A program made the translations under genes and the position numbers. Below, in pieces: positions 24,344-36,097 of a DNA stretch of 64,000 bases. This stretch comes from Palsa-504 sp963739135. Its GTDB lineage: Bacteria > Actinomycetota > Actinomycetes > Streptosporangiales > Streptosporangiaceae. The notes below the pieces were generated by a model. The model did not search any database. It had not been told where the DNA came from and saw nothing but the letters and a program-made list of their open reading frames with translations. The DNA lies in the NCBI GenBank assembly GCA_963739135.1, contig CAVTZG010000026.1:248001-312000 (forward strand), in the 5' to 3' direction. Numbering within the stretch: position 1 is the stretch's first letter; every line of letters starts with the position of its first letter.

Positions 24344-26392
24344 TCACTGAGCGGCGGGCGGCGGCCACTGCTTGGCGACCAGGGTGAGCACGTCGTAGGT
24401 GGCCACCGACTTGCCGTCCTGGTTGGTCACGTCGACGTCCCAGCGCACCTCGCCGTGCTCGGCGTCTTCCCGCGGGATGATCTGCTTGCAGGTCAGCGTC
24501 ACGGTCAGCTGGTCGCCCGGGTAGACCGGAGTCAGGAAGCGCAGGTTCTCCAGGCCGTAGTTGGCCAGCACCGGGCCGGGATCGGGCTGCACGAACAGGC
24601 CCGCGGCGAAAGAGACGATGAGGTAGCCATGCGCCACCCGGCCTTCGAAGAACGGGTTGGCCCGGGCGGCATCCTCGTCCATGTGCGCGTAGAACGTGTC
24701 GCCGGTGAACTCGGCGAAGTGCTCGATGTCGGCCAGCGTGACCTGGCGCGGGCCGGCCACCACGGCGTCGCCGATCCGCAGGTCGGCCAGGGACTTGCGG
24801 AACGGGTGCCCGCCCGTCGTGTCGCGTCCGGTTCCGGTCACCCAGCGGCCGGTTACCGCGGACAGCATGCGCGGGCTGGCCTGCACCGCGGTGCGCTGCA
24901 TGTGGTGCAGCACGCCGCGGATGCCGCCCATCTCCTCCCCGCCGCCAGCCCGCCCGGGACCGCCGTGCACCAGCACCGGCAGCGCAGATCCGTGCCCGGT
25001 CGAGGTGGCCGCGTCGTCGCGGTCCAGCACCAGCAGCCGGCCGTGCCACGGGGCCAGGCCGAGCACCACCTCACGGGCGAAGGCCGGGTCGGCGGTGACC
25101 ACCGAGCCGACCAGGCTGCCCCGGCCGCGGGCCGCCAGGTCGATCACCTCGTCGGTGCCGCGGTAGCCGATGATCGTGCTGACCGGGCCGAACGCCTCCA
25201 CCTGATGCGGTTCCGGCCGGTTCGCGTTGTCGCTGTGCAGCAGCAGCGGGGAGATGAACGCCCCGCGCTCGGCGCTGGCCCCGGCGACTTCTACGTGGTC
25301 CGGGTCACCGAACACCAGCCGTCCCGCGGTCAGCAGCGCCTTCACCGAGCGGCGCACTTCCTCCCGCTGCTCCAGGCTGGCCAGCGCGCCCATCCGCACG
25401 TTCTCCTCGGCCGGGCTGCCCACCACGATCTTGGCCAGCCGGTCGCGAACCGCGTCGGTCACCGGGCCGGCCAGCGCGGCCGGGACGAAGGCCCGCCGGA
25501 TGGCCGTGCACTTCTGGCCGGCCTTGACTGTCATCTCGGTGACCAGCTGCTTCACGTACAGGTCGAATTCCGGCGTGCCCGGTTCGGCGTCGGGGCCCAA
25601 GATCGAGCAGTTCAGCGAGTCCGCCTCGGCGTTGAACCGGACCGACCGGCTCACCACTGCCGGATGGGCTCGCAGCTGCTGCGCGGTGGCGGCCGATCCG
25701 GTGAAGGACACCAGGTCCTGCTCGCCGACCGCGTCGAGCAGGCCGGTGGCGCTGCCGCACACCAGCTGAAGCGATCCCGGGGGCAGCAGCCCGGATCCGA
25801 CCATCAGCTCCACCAGCCGGGCCGTCAGGTAGGCGGTCTGGGTGGCGGGCTTGACCAGGCTCGGCACGCCGGCGATGAACGCGGGCGCGAACTTCTCCAG
25901 CGGGCCCCAGGCCGGGAAGTTGAACGCGTTGATCTGGACCGCGACGCCGCGCAGCGGGGTCAGGATGTGCTGGCCGACGAAGGACCCGTCCCGGCTCAGC
26001 GGCTCGACCGCGCCTTCGGCCAGGACCGTGTCGTTGGGCAGCTCACGGCGGGCCTTGCTCGCGTAGCTGAGCAGTACCCCGATGCCGCCGTCGACGTCGA
26101 ACTTGGCATCGCCCAGGGTCGCCCCGGTCCGCGCGGACAGCTCGTACAGCTCGGGCCGGTGCTCGAGAAGCAGCTGCCCGAGTGACTTGAGCAGGGCGGC
26201 GCGCTGGTGGAAGGTCAGCTCCCGCAGCGCCGGGCCGCCGGTGACCCGGCCGTAGTCAAGCGCCGCGCCGTAGTCGAGGCCGGCCGATGACACCCGGGCC
26301 ACCACCTCGCCGGTCACGGCGTCGAGCACCGGCCGCCCTTCATCCGCCGGTTCGACCCAGGTTCCGGTCACGTAGCTACGCAGCACGGTCAT
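24344..26392 (-). CDS. paaZ: Bifunctional aldehyde dehydrogenase/enoyl-CoA hydratase PaaZ
   Basis: PaaZ opens the oxepin-CoA ring and oxidises the resulting semialdehyde in phenylacetate degradation. The 682-residue protein has an N-terminal aldehyde dehydrogenase domain (NAFNFPAWGPLEKFAPAFIA, FTGSAATAQQL, KAGQKCTAIRRAFVP with the catalytic Cys) and a C-terminal MaoC/hotdog hydratase domain (FAEFTGDTFYAHMDEDAARA, GRVAHGYLIVSFAAGLFV). ATG at 26392 has a near-perfect GGAGGAGC site. No other paa genes are visible in the window. It converges on the BMC operon with a 58-base gap. Its aldehyde dehydrogenase domain has no encapsulation helix at either end. Confidence 0.92.
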   Translation of the reverse strand: MTVLRSYVTGTWVEPADEGRPVLDAVTGEVVARVSSAGLDYGAALDYGRVTGGPALRELTFHQRAALLKSLGQLLLEHRPELYELSARTGATLGDAKFDVDGGIGVLLSYASKARRELPNDTVLAEGAVEPLSRDGSFVGQHILTPLRGVAVQINAFNFPAWGPLEKFAPAFIAGVPSLVKPATQTAYLTARLVELMVGSGLLPPGSLQLVCGSATGLLDAVGEQDLVSFTGSAATAQQLRAHPAVVSRSVRFNAEADSLNCSILGPDAEPGTPEFDLYVKQLVTEMTVKAGQKCTAIRRAFVPAALAGPVTDAVRDRLAKIVVGSPAEENVRMGALASLEQREEVRRSVKALLTAGRLVFGDPDHVEVAGASAERGAFISPLLLHSDNANRPEPHQVEAFGPVSTIIGYRGTDEVIDLAARGRGSLVGSVVTADPAFAREVVLGLAPWHGRLLVLDRDDAATSTGHGSALPVLVHGGPGRAGGGEEMGGIRGVLHHMQRTAVQASPRMLSAVTGRWVTGTGRDTTGGHPFRKSLADLRIGDAVVAGPRQVTLADIEHFAEFTGDTFYAHMDEDAARANPFFEGRVAHGYLIVSFAAGLFVQPDPGPVLANYGLENLRFLTPVYPGDQLTVTLTCKQIIPREDAEHGEVRWDVDVTNQDGKSVATYDVLTLVAKQWPPPAAQ

Positions 26393-26586
26393 CGTCAGCT
26401 CCTCCAGAAGGCTTCCCAGCCGGTCCCTTCGTAAGGTACCTCGCCGTCTGGCGGCGCCGAGCCCCCGGTGTTTCCCCCAGAGCCCCCGACAAATCACCCG
26501 GGCCGGATCGGCACTGTAGGAGCCAGGCAACACGGACCCGGGGCGCGGCGGCGCTTCCTTCACATCGACGTTAAGGCGGGGCGAGC

Positions 26587-27654
26587 ATGTGGCGAGAACT
26601 GCAGCCGGGAGATCCGCAGGTCATCGGGCCGCACCGGCTGCGCGGGCAGCTGGGGGTGGGCGGCATGGGCCGGGTGTACCTCGGTGTCTCCGCGGGAGGC
26701 CGGCCGGTGGCCGTGAAGGTCGTCCGGGCCGACCTGGCCACCGACCCTGAGTTCCGGGCCCGTTTCCAGCGTGAGGTCGCGGTCGCGCCGAGGGGCGGGA
26801 TGTCGGCCCGTCCAGTGACATTTTCAGCCTGGGCGCGGTGCTGGCCTTCGCCGCCACCGGCGAAGGGCCGTTCGGCACCGGGTCGGCCCCGACGCTGGCC
26901 TACCGGGTGGTTTACAGCCCGCCCAGCCTGGACTCCGTGCCGGCCGATGTGCGCCCGCTGATCGAAAGCTGCCTGGATAAGGATCCCGGTCGCAGGCCGG
27001 CGGCTAAGGACCTGCTGGCTGGCATGGGCACGTTCCAGCCGGCCACGGGCTGGCTGCCCGAGCCGATGACCCGCACCTTCGCCCAGCAGCCGCCCGCCCC
27101 GACGGCGCTGGATACCGCGCCGGAATACGGCCGCACCGCGGAGGCCCCCGTCGCCGCCGGGCCCATCAACCCGAGGACCGTCACCGTGGCCAGGCTGACC
27201 CCGCCCTGGGGCCAGGCGCCCGTTCCGCCGCCGCGGTCGGCCGCTGGCCATCGCTGCGCTGGTCACCGGGCTGCTGGCGGCCTCGGCGGCAGGCGGCGTC
27301 GCCCTGGCCGCTTCCGCGCACCCATCCGCCGGCCCGCACTCCGGGCAGGCCGCGCCCCCGCCAGCGGCCACCGCTCCGGTCACCTCGGCGCCCCCGACGT
27401 CGGCACCGGCCAGCACGCCGGCCGCGACTGCGAGCACGTCGTCGCCTGCCGCGCAGCCGCCCGGTATGTCGCCGTCCGCCATGCCCTCGGCGACCATGTC
27501 CGCGCCCGCGTCCTCGCCGAGCCCCGCCCCATCCGGGAGCCAGGCGCCCGCCCCGTCGCAGACGCCGGCGCCGGCCTCGAGCGGATCACCGGCCCCGAGC
27601 TCCTCGCCGACTGCGGCCTCGGGATCGGGGTCGGGGTCGGGGTCGGGGTATTGA
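26587..27654 (+). pseudogene. Decayed PknB-type serine/threonine protein kinase
   Basis: The 5' part encodes a normal kinase N-lobe start (LRGQLGVGGMGRVYLGVSA, VAVKVV). After FQREVAVA the frame shifts and sequence jumps to the far C-lobe (SSDIFSLGAVLAFAATGEGP in another frame), so the catalytic loop, DFG and activation segment are deleted. A second frame change precedes the juxtamembrane region. In the third frame one finds a membrane helix (LAIAALVTGLLAASAAGGVALA) and a Pro/Ser/Ala-rich exterior ending in SGSGSGSGSGY. The gene must have been a membrane receptor kinase and is now inactive. Confidence 0.8.
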
Positions 27655-27658
27655 CGCC

Positions 27659-29062
27659 TCAGTGGGTGAAGGACTGGCGCATCTGCTGGATATCGGGCGG
27701 CGGCTGGGTCTGCGGGTGGTGCTCGAGGATCCGCACCTGCAGCCGCATGTCGTCGAGCAGCAGGTTGGCCAGGTCCATGCTGAACCCGTTCCTGACCACG
27801 ATCCGCATCACCTCGGTGTCGGTCATGTCCGCGGGGAAGGTGTAGGCCGGCACCTGCCAGCCGCGCTGGCGCAGCCGGTCGGACAGGTCGAACACCGAGT
27901 ACCCGGTGACCTCCTCGCGCAGCTTGAACGCGAACACCGGCAGGTCGCTGCCGTCGGTGAGCAGTTCGAACGGGCCGATCTTGGCGATCTCACCGGACAG
28001 GTGCAGCGCGATGTCCTGGCAGGTCTGCTGGACGTGCCGGTAGCCCTGCCAGCCGAGCCTGATGAAGTTGTAGTACTGCGCGGCGACCTGCGCGCCGGGA
28101 CGGGAAAAGTTGAGCGCGAACGTGGGCATCTCCCCGCCCAGGTAGTTGACCTTGAAGACGAGATCTTCCGGCAGGTAGTCCGGGGTCCGCCACATGATCC
28201 AGCCCACCCCGGGATAGACCAGGCCGTACTTGTGCCCCGAGGTGTTGATGGAGCACACCCGCGGGACCCGGAAGTCCCACTCCAGGTCCGGGTGCAGGAA
28301 CGGGGCCACGAACCCGCCCGAGGCGCCGTCCACGTGCACCGGGACATCGCAGCCCTGCTCGGCCTGCAGGCGGTCCAGGGCCCGGCTGATCTCGAGCACG
28401 GGCTCGTAGCTGCCGTCCATGGTGGAGCCCAGGATGGCCACCACGCCGATGGTGTTCTCGTCGCATTTGGCCACGGCCTCGGCCGGGCCCAGGTGCAGCC
28501 GTCCCGGCACCATCGGCACGTAGCGCGGCTCCACCTGCCAGTAGCGGCAGAACTTCTCCCAGCACACCTGGACGTTCGAGCCCATCACCAGGTTCGGCTT
28601 GGACACGTCGAGTCCGGCCGCCTGCCGCCGGGCCCGCCACCGCCACAGCATCGCCATCCCGCCCAGCATGCAGGCCTCGCTCGACCCGGTGGTCGAGCAG
28701 CCGGTCGCCTGGCTGCCGGCCGGGGCGTTCCACAGGTGGGACAGGACGTTCACGCAGCGCCTTTCGAGCTCGGCGGTCTGCGGGTACTCGTCCTTGTCGA
28801 TCATGTTCTTGGCGGCGCACTCGGCCATCAGCAGCTCGGCCTCCGGCTCCATCCAGGTGGTGACGAACGTGGCCAGGTTGAGCCGGGCGTTGCCGTCGAG
28901 GATGAGCTCGTCCCGTACCACCTGCAGCGCGGTTCGCGGCAGGACCCCATGCTCCGGCAGCTTGTACCGGGGGATCTCGCAGCTCTTCTCGCGGAAGTAG
29001 ATGGGGTTGATCTCGAGTCCGGCGTCCCGGGCGGACTCATCCACCTTGGTGTGCAACGGCAT
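27659..29062 (-). CDS. gadB: Glutamate decarboxylase
   Basis: This PLP enzyme converts glutamate to GABA and CO2 and consumes a proton, which supports acid resistance or a GABA shunt. The 467-residue protein is of usual length. It shows GSSEACMLGGMAM, the cofactor-contacting VHVDGASGGFVAPF, the PLP lysine in SINTSGHKYGLVYPG and NYLGGEMPTFALNFSRPG. The chosen ATG at 29062 gives the conserved start MPLHTKVDES. There is no neighbouring glutamate/GABA antiporter. It converges on the decayed kinase. Confidence 0.96.
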   Translation of the reverse strand: MPLHTKVDESARDAGLEINPIYFREKSCEIPRYKLPEHGVLPRTALQVVRDELILDGNARLNLATFVTTWMEPEAELLMAECAAKNMIDKDEYPQTAELERRCVNVLSHLWNAPAGSQATGCSTTGSSEACMLGGMAMLWRWRARRQAAGLDVSKPNLVMGSNVQVCWEKFCRYWQVEPRYVPMVPGRLHLGPAEAVAKCDENTIGVVAILGSTMDGSYEPVLEISRALDRLQAEQGCDVPVHVDGASGGFVAPFLHPDLEWDFRVPRVCSINTSGHKYGLVYPGVGWIMWRTPDYLPEDLVFKVNYLGGEMPTFALNFSRPGAQVAAQYYNFIRLGWQGYRHVQQTCQDIALHLSGEIAKIGPFELLTDGSDLPVFAFKLREEVTGYSVFDLSDRLRQRGWQVPAYTFPADMTDTEVMRIVVRNGFSMDLANLLLDDMRLQVRILEHHPQTQPPPDIQQMRQSFTH

Positions 29063-29351
29063 GACGGTCTCCCTGGCTGTGCGGGAAGGCGGTGACTGGG
29101 ATGTCAGTGGCCAGGCTAACGCGCCGGCCGGAGGGCGGTGGTCTCGGGCCGCCCGCACCGCATCCGCGGCGTTAAGTTCGCGATCACGGGGACCGGGTCC
29201 ACCGAATGGTGGATGCCGCGCCTCGCGGATGGCCGGCGTGCCGCCTCGGCCGTCGGCCCGCCGATCATGGCCGCGCAGCCGATCCGCGGGACGGGGCCGT
29301 CCGGCGATGCTGGTTAGGACGCCGGCGAGGGCCGGCCCGAGGAGGCGCGAG

Positions 29352-30263
29352 ATGACGTCGGTCATCGAGGTGACGGGGCTCACCAAGCGGTACGGGGACC
29401 GGGCCGTGGTGGACGGGATCTCGTTCGGAGTCGATCAGGGCGAGATCTTCGGGATCCTCGGCCCGAACGGCGCGGGCAAGACCACCGCGATCGAGTGCCT
29501 GGAAGGCCTGCGGCGGCGGGACGCGGGTCAGGTCCGGATCCTGGGCTTCGACCCGCGGACCGACCGGCATCTGCTGCAGCAGCGGATCGGCGTGCAGCTG
29601 CAGCAGGCCCAGCTGCAGGACAAGCTCAAGGTGCGTGAGGCGCTGGACATGTACGCGTCGTTCTACCCGCATCCGGCCGACTGGCGCGAGCTGCTCGACC
29701 GCTGGGGGCTGTCCGGCCAGAGCGGGACCCGCTTCGGCCAGCTGTCCGGCGGGCAGAAGCAGCGGCTGTTCATCGCGCTGGCCCTGGTCGGGAACCCGGA
29801 GCTGGTCTTCCTGGACGAGCTGACGGCCGGCCTGGACCCGGGCGCCAGGCGCGCCACCTGGGACCTGATCAGGGCGGTCCGGGCGGCCGGCGTCACCGTC
29901 GTGCTGGTCAGCCACTTCATGGACGAGGTGGAGGAGCTGTGCGACCGGGTCGCGATCCTCGAACGGGGGCGGATCGCGGCCCTGGACACCCCGGCGGGGC
30001 TGGTGGACTCCGTCGGGGGCGAGTACCGGGTGAGGTTCCGGCCCATGGCGCGGCTGGATGAGCAGTCGCTGGTCCTGGTGCCCGGCGTCACGTCCGTCAC
30101 CCGCCACGGAGCGCAGGTCGACGTGACCGGGACCGGGGATTTCGCCTCGGCGGTCACCGCGGAGCTGGCCCGCAGGCAGGTCATCGTGGCCGACCTGCGG
30201 ATCGAGGGACGCAGCCTGGACAGCGCCTACGTCGCGCTGACCGGCCGCGGCATGGACACGTGA
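29352..30263 (+). CDS. ABC transporter ATP-binding protein
   Basis: This ABC-2 exporter ATPase of 303 residues has Walker A GPNGAGKTT, signature LSGGQKQRLFIALAL, Walker B LVFLDELTAGLDPG and the switch histidine in LVSHFMDEVEELCDR. A C-terminal regulatory extension follows, typical of drug and lantibiotic-type exporters (DrrA-like). ATG at 29352 has a GGAGGCGCGAG site. It pairs with the permease 10 bases downstream. The remains of a two-component system after the permease suggest the original unit was ATPase-permease-sensor-regulator. Confidence 0.93.
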   Translation: MTSVIEVTGLTKRYGDRAVVDGISFGVDQGEIFGILGPNGAGKTTAIECLEGLRRRDAGQVRILGFDPRTDRHLLQQRIGVQLQQAQLQDKLKVREALDMYASFYPHPADWRELLDRWGLSGQSGTRFGQLSGGQKQRLFIALALVGNPELVFLDELTAGLDPGARRATWDLIRAVRAAGVTVVLVSHFMDEVEELCDRVAILERGRIAALDTPAGLVDSVGGEYRVRFRPMARLDEQSLVLVPGVTSVTRHGAQVDVTGTGDFASAVTAELARRQVIVADLRIEGRSLDSAYVALTGRGMDT

Positions 30264-30273
30264 GGGAGACAGA

Positions 30274-31020
30274 ATGGATGGCTTCAGCAGGCTCGCCCTG
30301 GTCGAGGGCAAGCTGTTCCTGCGCGAGAAGGCGGCGCTGATAGGGGTGTTCGGGCTGCCGGTGGCCCTGGTCATCGGGTTCGGCCTGATCCCGGGGTTCA
30401 GCGATCCGCAGAAGGGACTGTCGGATCAGATCGGGACCGAGTACATCGCGGCCGTGGGCGTCGCGATCGTGCTGGCCAGCCTGGGCCTGACCGGGGTGCC
30501 GATGGTCATCGGCCAGTACCGCGAACGGGGCGTCCTGCGCCGCCTGGCCGTCACGCCGGTGCGCCCGCTGACCCTGCTGCTGGCTGACCTGATGGTGTGG
30601 GCGGCGGCCGCGCTGATCTCGGTGGCGCTGGTCGTCGCGGTAGTGCGGTTTGCCTTCCACGTGCCGGCGCCCGCCGACCCGGGCTGGTTCATCCTGTCCG
30701 TCGCCCTCGGCATCGCCGCACTGTTCGCGGTCGGCCTGCTCGCGGCGGCCGTGGCGCCGACCGCGAGGAGCTCGGCGGGAATCGGCTGGCTGCTGTTCTT
30801 CCCGAACATGTTCCTGGCCGGCGTGTACTTCCCGACCGAGGAGATGTCGTCCGCGATGCGCCAGGTCGGCAACTTCACTCCGCTCGGCTCGGCCCTGCAC
30901 GCGGTGCGCGACAGCTGGATGGGAATAGATCCCCGGCCCGAGTACCTGGGCATAATGGCGGCGTGGGCCCTGCTCGCCGGGGCCCTGGCGGCCCGCTTCT
31001 TCCGCTGGGATCAGGCGTAG
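30274..31020 (+). CDS. ABC-2 type transporter permease
   Basis: This 248-residue polytopic protein has about six hydrophobic segments and the ABC-2 family stretch GVLRRLAVTPVRPLTLLLAD, which marks the coupling region. The C-terminal half carries FFPNMFLAGVYFPTEEMSSA, a typical ABC-2 signature. It forms an export complex with the ATPase encoded just upstream; substrate unknown. ATG at 30274 follows a GAGGGAGAC site. The downstream response-regulator remnant begins 14 bases after the stop. Confidence 0.9.
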   Translation: MDGFSRLALVEGKLFLREKAALIGVFGLPVALVIGFGLIPGFSDPQKGLSDQIGTEYIAAVGVAIVLASLGLTGVPMVIGQYRERGVLRRLAVTPVRPLTLLLADLMVWAAAALISVALVVAVVRFAFHVPAPADPGWFILSVALGIAALFAVGLLAAAVAPTARSSAGIGWLLFFPNMFLAGVYFPTEEMSSAMRQVGNFTPLGSALHAVRDSWMGIDPRPEYLGIMAAWALLAGALAARFFRWDQA

Positions 31021-31033
31021 GGAAGGAGGAGCG

Positions 31034-31540
31034 GTGACGGTGCGCACACCGGACAGCAGCCTCGAATCGATGGAGCAGCGGTACGATTCGCTCCTGCGGC
31101 TGCTGCCCTTCCGGCTGCTGGCCGAGCGCGGCGTGGCCGCACGCGTCCTCGTGCTCACCACGTTCGACACCGACACCGACGTGGTGCCTGCCATCGAGGC
31201 GGGGGCCACGGGCTACCTGCTGAAGGACTCCCCGCCGGACGAGCTCAAGCGCGGGGTGCGCGCCGCGGCCCGGGGCGAGGCGGTGCTCTCGCCGTCGGTC
31301 GCCACCCGGCTGCTCGGCCAGGTCAGGCAGCCCGCCCGGGATCCGCTCAGCCAGCGTGAGCTGGACATACTCGGCCTGATCGCCCGCGGCCACTCCAACC
31401 GGGAGGCCGCCGCGCGCCTGTTCATCAGCGAGGCCACGGTCAAGACCCACGTGCTGCACATCTACGCCAAGCTCGGCGTCAACGACCGCGCCGCCGCCGT
31501 GGCGGCCGGATTCGAGCGCGGCCTGCTGCCCCGCCCCTGA
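31034..31540 (+). pseudogene. NarL/LuxR response regulator fused by deletion to a sensor-kinase start
   Basis: The last 145 residues are the back half of a receiver domain (RVLVLTTFDTDTDVVPAIEA, GATGYLLKDSPPDEL) and a complete LuxR helix-turn-helix (LSQRELDILGLIARGHSNRE, ISEATVKTHVLHIYAKLG). The receiver's first three strands and the phosphorylated aspartate are missing. The first 30 residues (SSLESMEQRYDSLLRLLPFR) look instead like the start of a sensor kinase preceding its membrane helices. A deletion of about 1.3 kb joining kinase start to regulator middle explains this. The DNA-binding domain could still be made. Confidence 0.7.
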
Positions 31541-31568
31541 GCGGACCGGGCACCACGGGCCGTTCGGA

Positions 31569-32302
31569 TCAATGAACTTTTCTTGTGTAGCGGCACAGGA
31601 GAAAGCCGTCGTCCTCGATGACGTGGGCCAGGGCCAGCGGCATCGGGTCGTCGGGAGCCAGCGAGCCGGCCACGATGCGGTCCGAGGCGGGGCCGGCCAG
31701 CAGCGGGCTGATGGTCAGGCACAGTTCGTCCACCAGGCCGGCCGCGACGAGCTGGCCGAACAGGTGCGGACCGCCCTCGGCGAGCAGCCGCTGGTGGCCG
31801 CGGTCGGCCAGCGCGCTGACCGCGGCCTTCAGGTCGACGGTTTTCTCCCCGGCCACAATGACGTCGGCGTGCCGGGCCAGGCCGGCCCGCAGATCCGGGG
31901 GTGACTCAGCGGTGGTGATCACGATCGTGCGGGCGTGCGGCGGTGCGGAGCTGATCAGGGAGCTGGCCGGGTCGAGGTCGAGCCGGGCGCTGACCACCGC
32001 GATCGGCGGGGTGGGCGGCAGGCCGGCCCGCAGGTGGCGCCACAGCTCGCGGGGGCGGACCGGCCCGTAGCGCTCGGTCCTGGCCGTGGACGCTCCCACC
32101 AGGATGACGTCGGCCAGCGTGCGGAGCAGCGCGAACACGTGCCGGTCGGCGGCGGACGACAAGCCCGCCGAGGCGCCTTCGAAGTTGGCGGCGCCATCCG
32201 CGCTGGCCACGAAGTTGGCCCGCAGCCACGGCCCGGGCGGGTAGGCGTACAGCCGGGCCAGGTCCTCATCGGTCAGGTCCGACTGCCCGGTCAGCAGGCG
32301 CA

Positions 32303-32303
<1 letters not shown>
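31569..32303 (-). CDS. RibD C-terminal/dihydrofolate reductase-like pyrimidine reductase
   Basis: This stand-alone protein of 244 residues has the RibD C-terminal fold, NADPH-dependent. Family motifs are LRANFVASADGAANFEG, VILVGASTARTERYGPVRP, LAEGGPHLFGQLVAAGLVDEL and CLTISPLLAG. Relatives reduce a ribosylaminopyrimidine in riboflavin synthesis, but free-standing actinobacterial copies of this type lack the deaminase domain and have no proven function. ATG at 32303 overlaps the glgX stop (ATGA), so the two are translationally coupled, although no pathway link is apparent. Confidence 0.82.
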
Positions 32304-34448
<2,145 letters not shown>

Positions 34449-34562
34449 TCGCCCCCTTCTCCTGCGGCGAGTCAGGCTGCCTTCGGCCAGCGGCCGACTC
34501 TACCTGGTACGCGTAGGCCCGAAGGGACGTACGTTACCGGATCGTGACCAGCGGGTGCCGGC

Positions 34563-34581
34563 TCCCCGGTTTTCCCGGGGA
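34563..34581. terminator. Short hairpin after the chelatase gene
   Basis: Perfect arms TCCCCGG (34563-34569) and CCGGGGA (34575-34581) with a 5-base loop. It lies 22 bases beyond the stop of the CbiX/SirB-like gene on the minus strand and upstream of glgX, where a terminator for the sulfur operon would be expected. Confidence 0.45.
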
Positions 34582-34602
34582 CTATCGGAGTTTTACCCAG
34601 TT

Positions 34603-35355
34603 TTACGCCGCAGTCCGCTGTCGCGTTCCCGCTTCCTGGTACCGGTCCAGCATCACGTCGGCCACCTCGGCCGCCGCGCCGAGCGCCGGTGATACCGCCG
34701 CCGCCCCCGCGGCGAGCGCGGCACCGCGTATCCGGTCCGCGAAAAACCCGGGCGCGAGCAGGTAGGTTGCGACCAGCACCCGCCGGGCGCCCGCGTGCAG
34801 CAGCCCGGTCACCGCCGCGGCAGGCGCCGGATCGGCGGCCGAGGCATAGGCCGGGCGGACCGCGAACCATCCGGCCCGGGCCTGCCAGCGGGCCGCAAGG
34901 CGGGCGATGGTGGCGTTCGCGGCCGGGTCGCTTGAGCCGGCCGCGGCCAGGACCACGCCGGTGTGCCCGGGGTCGTCGAGAGCGCCGGGCACCGCCTCGG
35001 TCAGCCGCCGCTCCAGCGCCTGCAGCAGCAGCGGGTGCGGCCCGAGGGTGGCGCCGTAGGTGACGTCGAGCCGCGGGAAGTCGCCGCGCAGCCGGGCCAG
35101 CACGCGGGGAATGTCGGTCTTGCTGTGGTAGGCCTCCGTGAGCAGCAGCGGCAGCACGGTCACTCGGGCGTTCGCCCGTATCGCGGACATGACCTGAGGC
35201 AGCGACGGCGCGGCGTGACCCAGGTAGGCCGGGCGTATGGTCAGCCCGCGGGCCGACGTCCGGGTGGCGGCCACCGCCATCAGCTCGTCGATGGTGGCCG
35301 CCGCCCGCGGGTCCGCGCTGCCGTGTGCCACGGCGACGAGAACCCGCTCAGGCAT
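34603..35355 (-). CDS. Sirohydrochlorin chelatase family protein (CbiX/SirB-like)
   Basis: Proteins of this family insert Fe or Co into sirohydrochlorin. The 250-residue length corresponds to a fused pair of CbiX repeats. The N-terminal AVAHGSADPRAAATIDEL and LPLLLTEAYHSKTDIPRVL contain the metal-binding histidines, and the second repeat has VLAAAGSSDPAANATI and VATYLLAPGFFADRI. It is the last gene of the sulfite-reductase operon, overlapping cysH by 8 bases. It is therefore most likely the ferrochelatase that makes siroheme for the sulfite reductase encoded first. Confidence 0.88.
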   Translation of the reverse strand: MPERVLVAVAHGSADPRAAATIDELMAVAATRTSARGLTIRPAYLGHAAPSLPQVMSAIRANARVTVLPLLLTEAYHSKTDIPRVLARLRGDFPRLDVTYGATLGPHPLLLQALERRLTEAVPGALDDPGHTGVVLAAAGSSDPAANATIARLAARWQARAGWFAVRPAYASAADPAPAAAVTGLLHAGARRVLVATYLLAPGFFADRIRGAALAAGAAAVSPALGAAAEVADVMLDRYQEAGTRQRTAA

Positions 35356-36097
35356 GAATGCCGCACTCCGTCTTGCCGGTCCCGGCCCAGCGCCCGCTGC
35401 GCGGGTCCGCGCCCGGTTCGACCTTGACAGTGCAGGTCGCGCAGCCGATCGAGGGGTAGCCGTCGTAGACCAGCGGGTTGACCAGCACGCCGTTGGTGGT
35501 GATGAAGTCGTCCACCTGCTTCTGGGTCCAGCTGACGATCGGGTTGACCTTGACCATCTCCCGGCGGTCATCCCACTCCACGACCCGGGTCTGGCGCCGC
35601 TGGTTGGTCTCGTCCCGGCGCACGCCGGTGATCCAGGCGTCGTAGTTGGTCAGCGCCCGCTCCAGCGGCTCGACCTTGCGCAGGTAGCAGCACAGGTCGG
35701 GATTGCGGCCGTAGAGCCGGGGGCCGAGTTCCGCGTCCTGTTCGGCGACGGTGCGCGACGCGGTGACGTTGATGAGCTTGATCGGGTACACGACCTCGGC
35801 CGCGTCCCTGGTGCCGATGGTCTCCGCGAAGTGGTAGCCAGTGTCGAGGAAGACCACGTCGATGCCGGGCTTGACCGCCGAGGCGAGGTGGACGATCACC
35901 GTGTCGGTCATGGACGAGGTGATGCAGATCCGGTCGCCGAAGGTGTCCGTGGCCCAGCGGATGATCTCCTCGGCGGGCGCGTCGGCGAGTTCCTCGGCGG
36001 CCTGTTCGGCGAGGGTTCGCATGAACTCGGGGTCCTCCAGGCTGATCTGCGCCAGGACGCGGGCGTGATCCGGCAAGACGGTGGGGGCGGGACTCAC
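35348..36097 (-). CDS. cysH: Assimilatory adenylylsulfate (APS) reductase
   Basis: This thioredoxin-dependent reductase of 249 residues reduces activated sulfate to sulfite. It has the PP-loop-derived nucleotide region (SSMTDTVIVHLAS), LDTGYHFAETIGTRDA and the catalytic C-terminal ECGIHA. Paired cysteines in DLCCYLRKVEPL and IGCATCTVKVEPG bind a [4Fe-4S] cluster, which marks it as an APS- rather than PAPS-reducing enzyme. GTG at 36097 is chosen because it overlaps the zinc-ribbon stop (GTGA) and has an AGGAG site. cysD and cysN are not in the window. Confidence 0.93.
   Translation of the reverse strand: MSPAPTVLPDHARVLAQISLEDPEFMRTLAEQAAEELADAPAEEIIRWATDTFGDRICITSSMTDTVIVHLASAVKPGIDVVFLDTGYHFAETIGTRDAAEVVYPIKLINVTASRTVAEQDAELGPRLYGRNPDLCCYLRKVEPLERALTNYDAWITGVRRDETNQRRQTRVVEWDDRREMVKVNPIVSWTQKQVDDFITTNGVLVNPLVYDGYPSIGCATCTVKVEPGADPRSGRWAGTGKTECGIHA

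Noticed and set aside
24197..26185. A 662-codon plus-strand frame
   Set aside because: It is the antisense of the PaaZ gene, whose domains and ribosome-binding site are clear.
24344..26392. PaaZ as the aldehyde dehydrogenase of the microcompartment
   Set aside because: It is transcribed convergently, has no targeting helix and carries the hydratase domain of the phenylacetate pathway, so it is probably unrelated.
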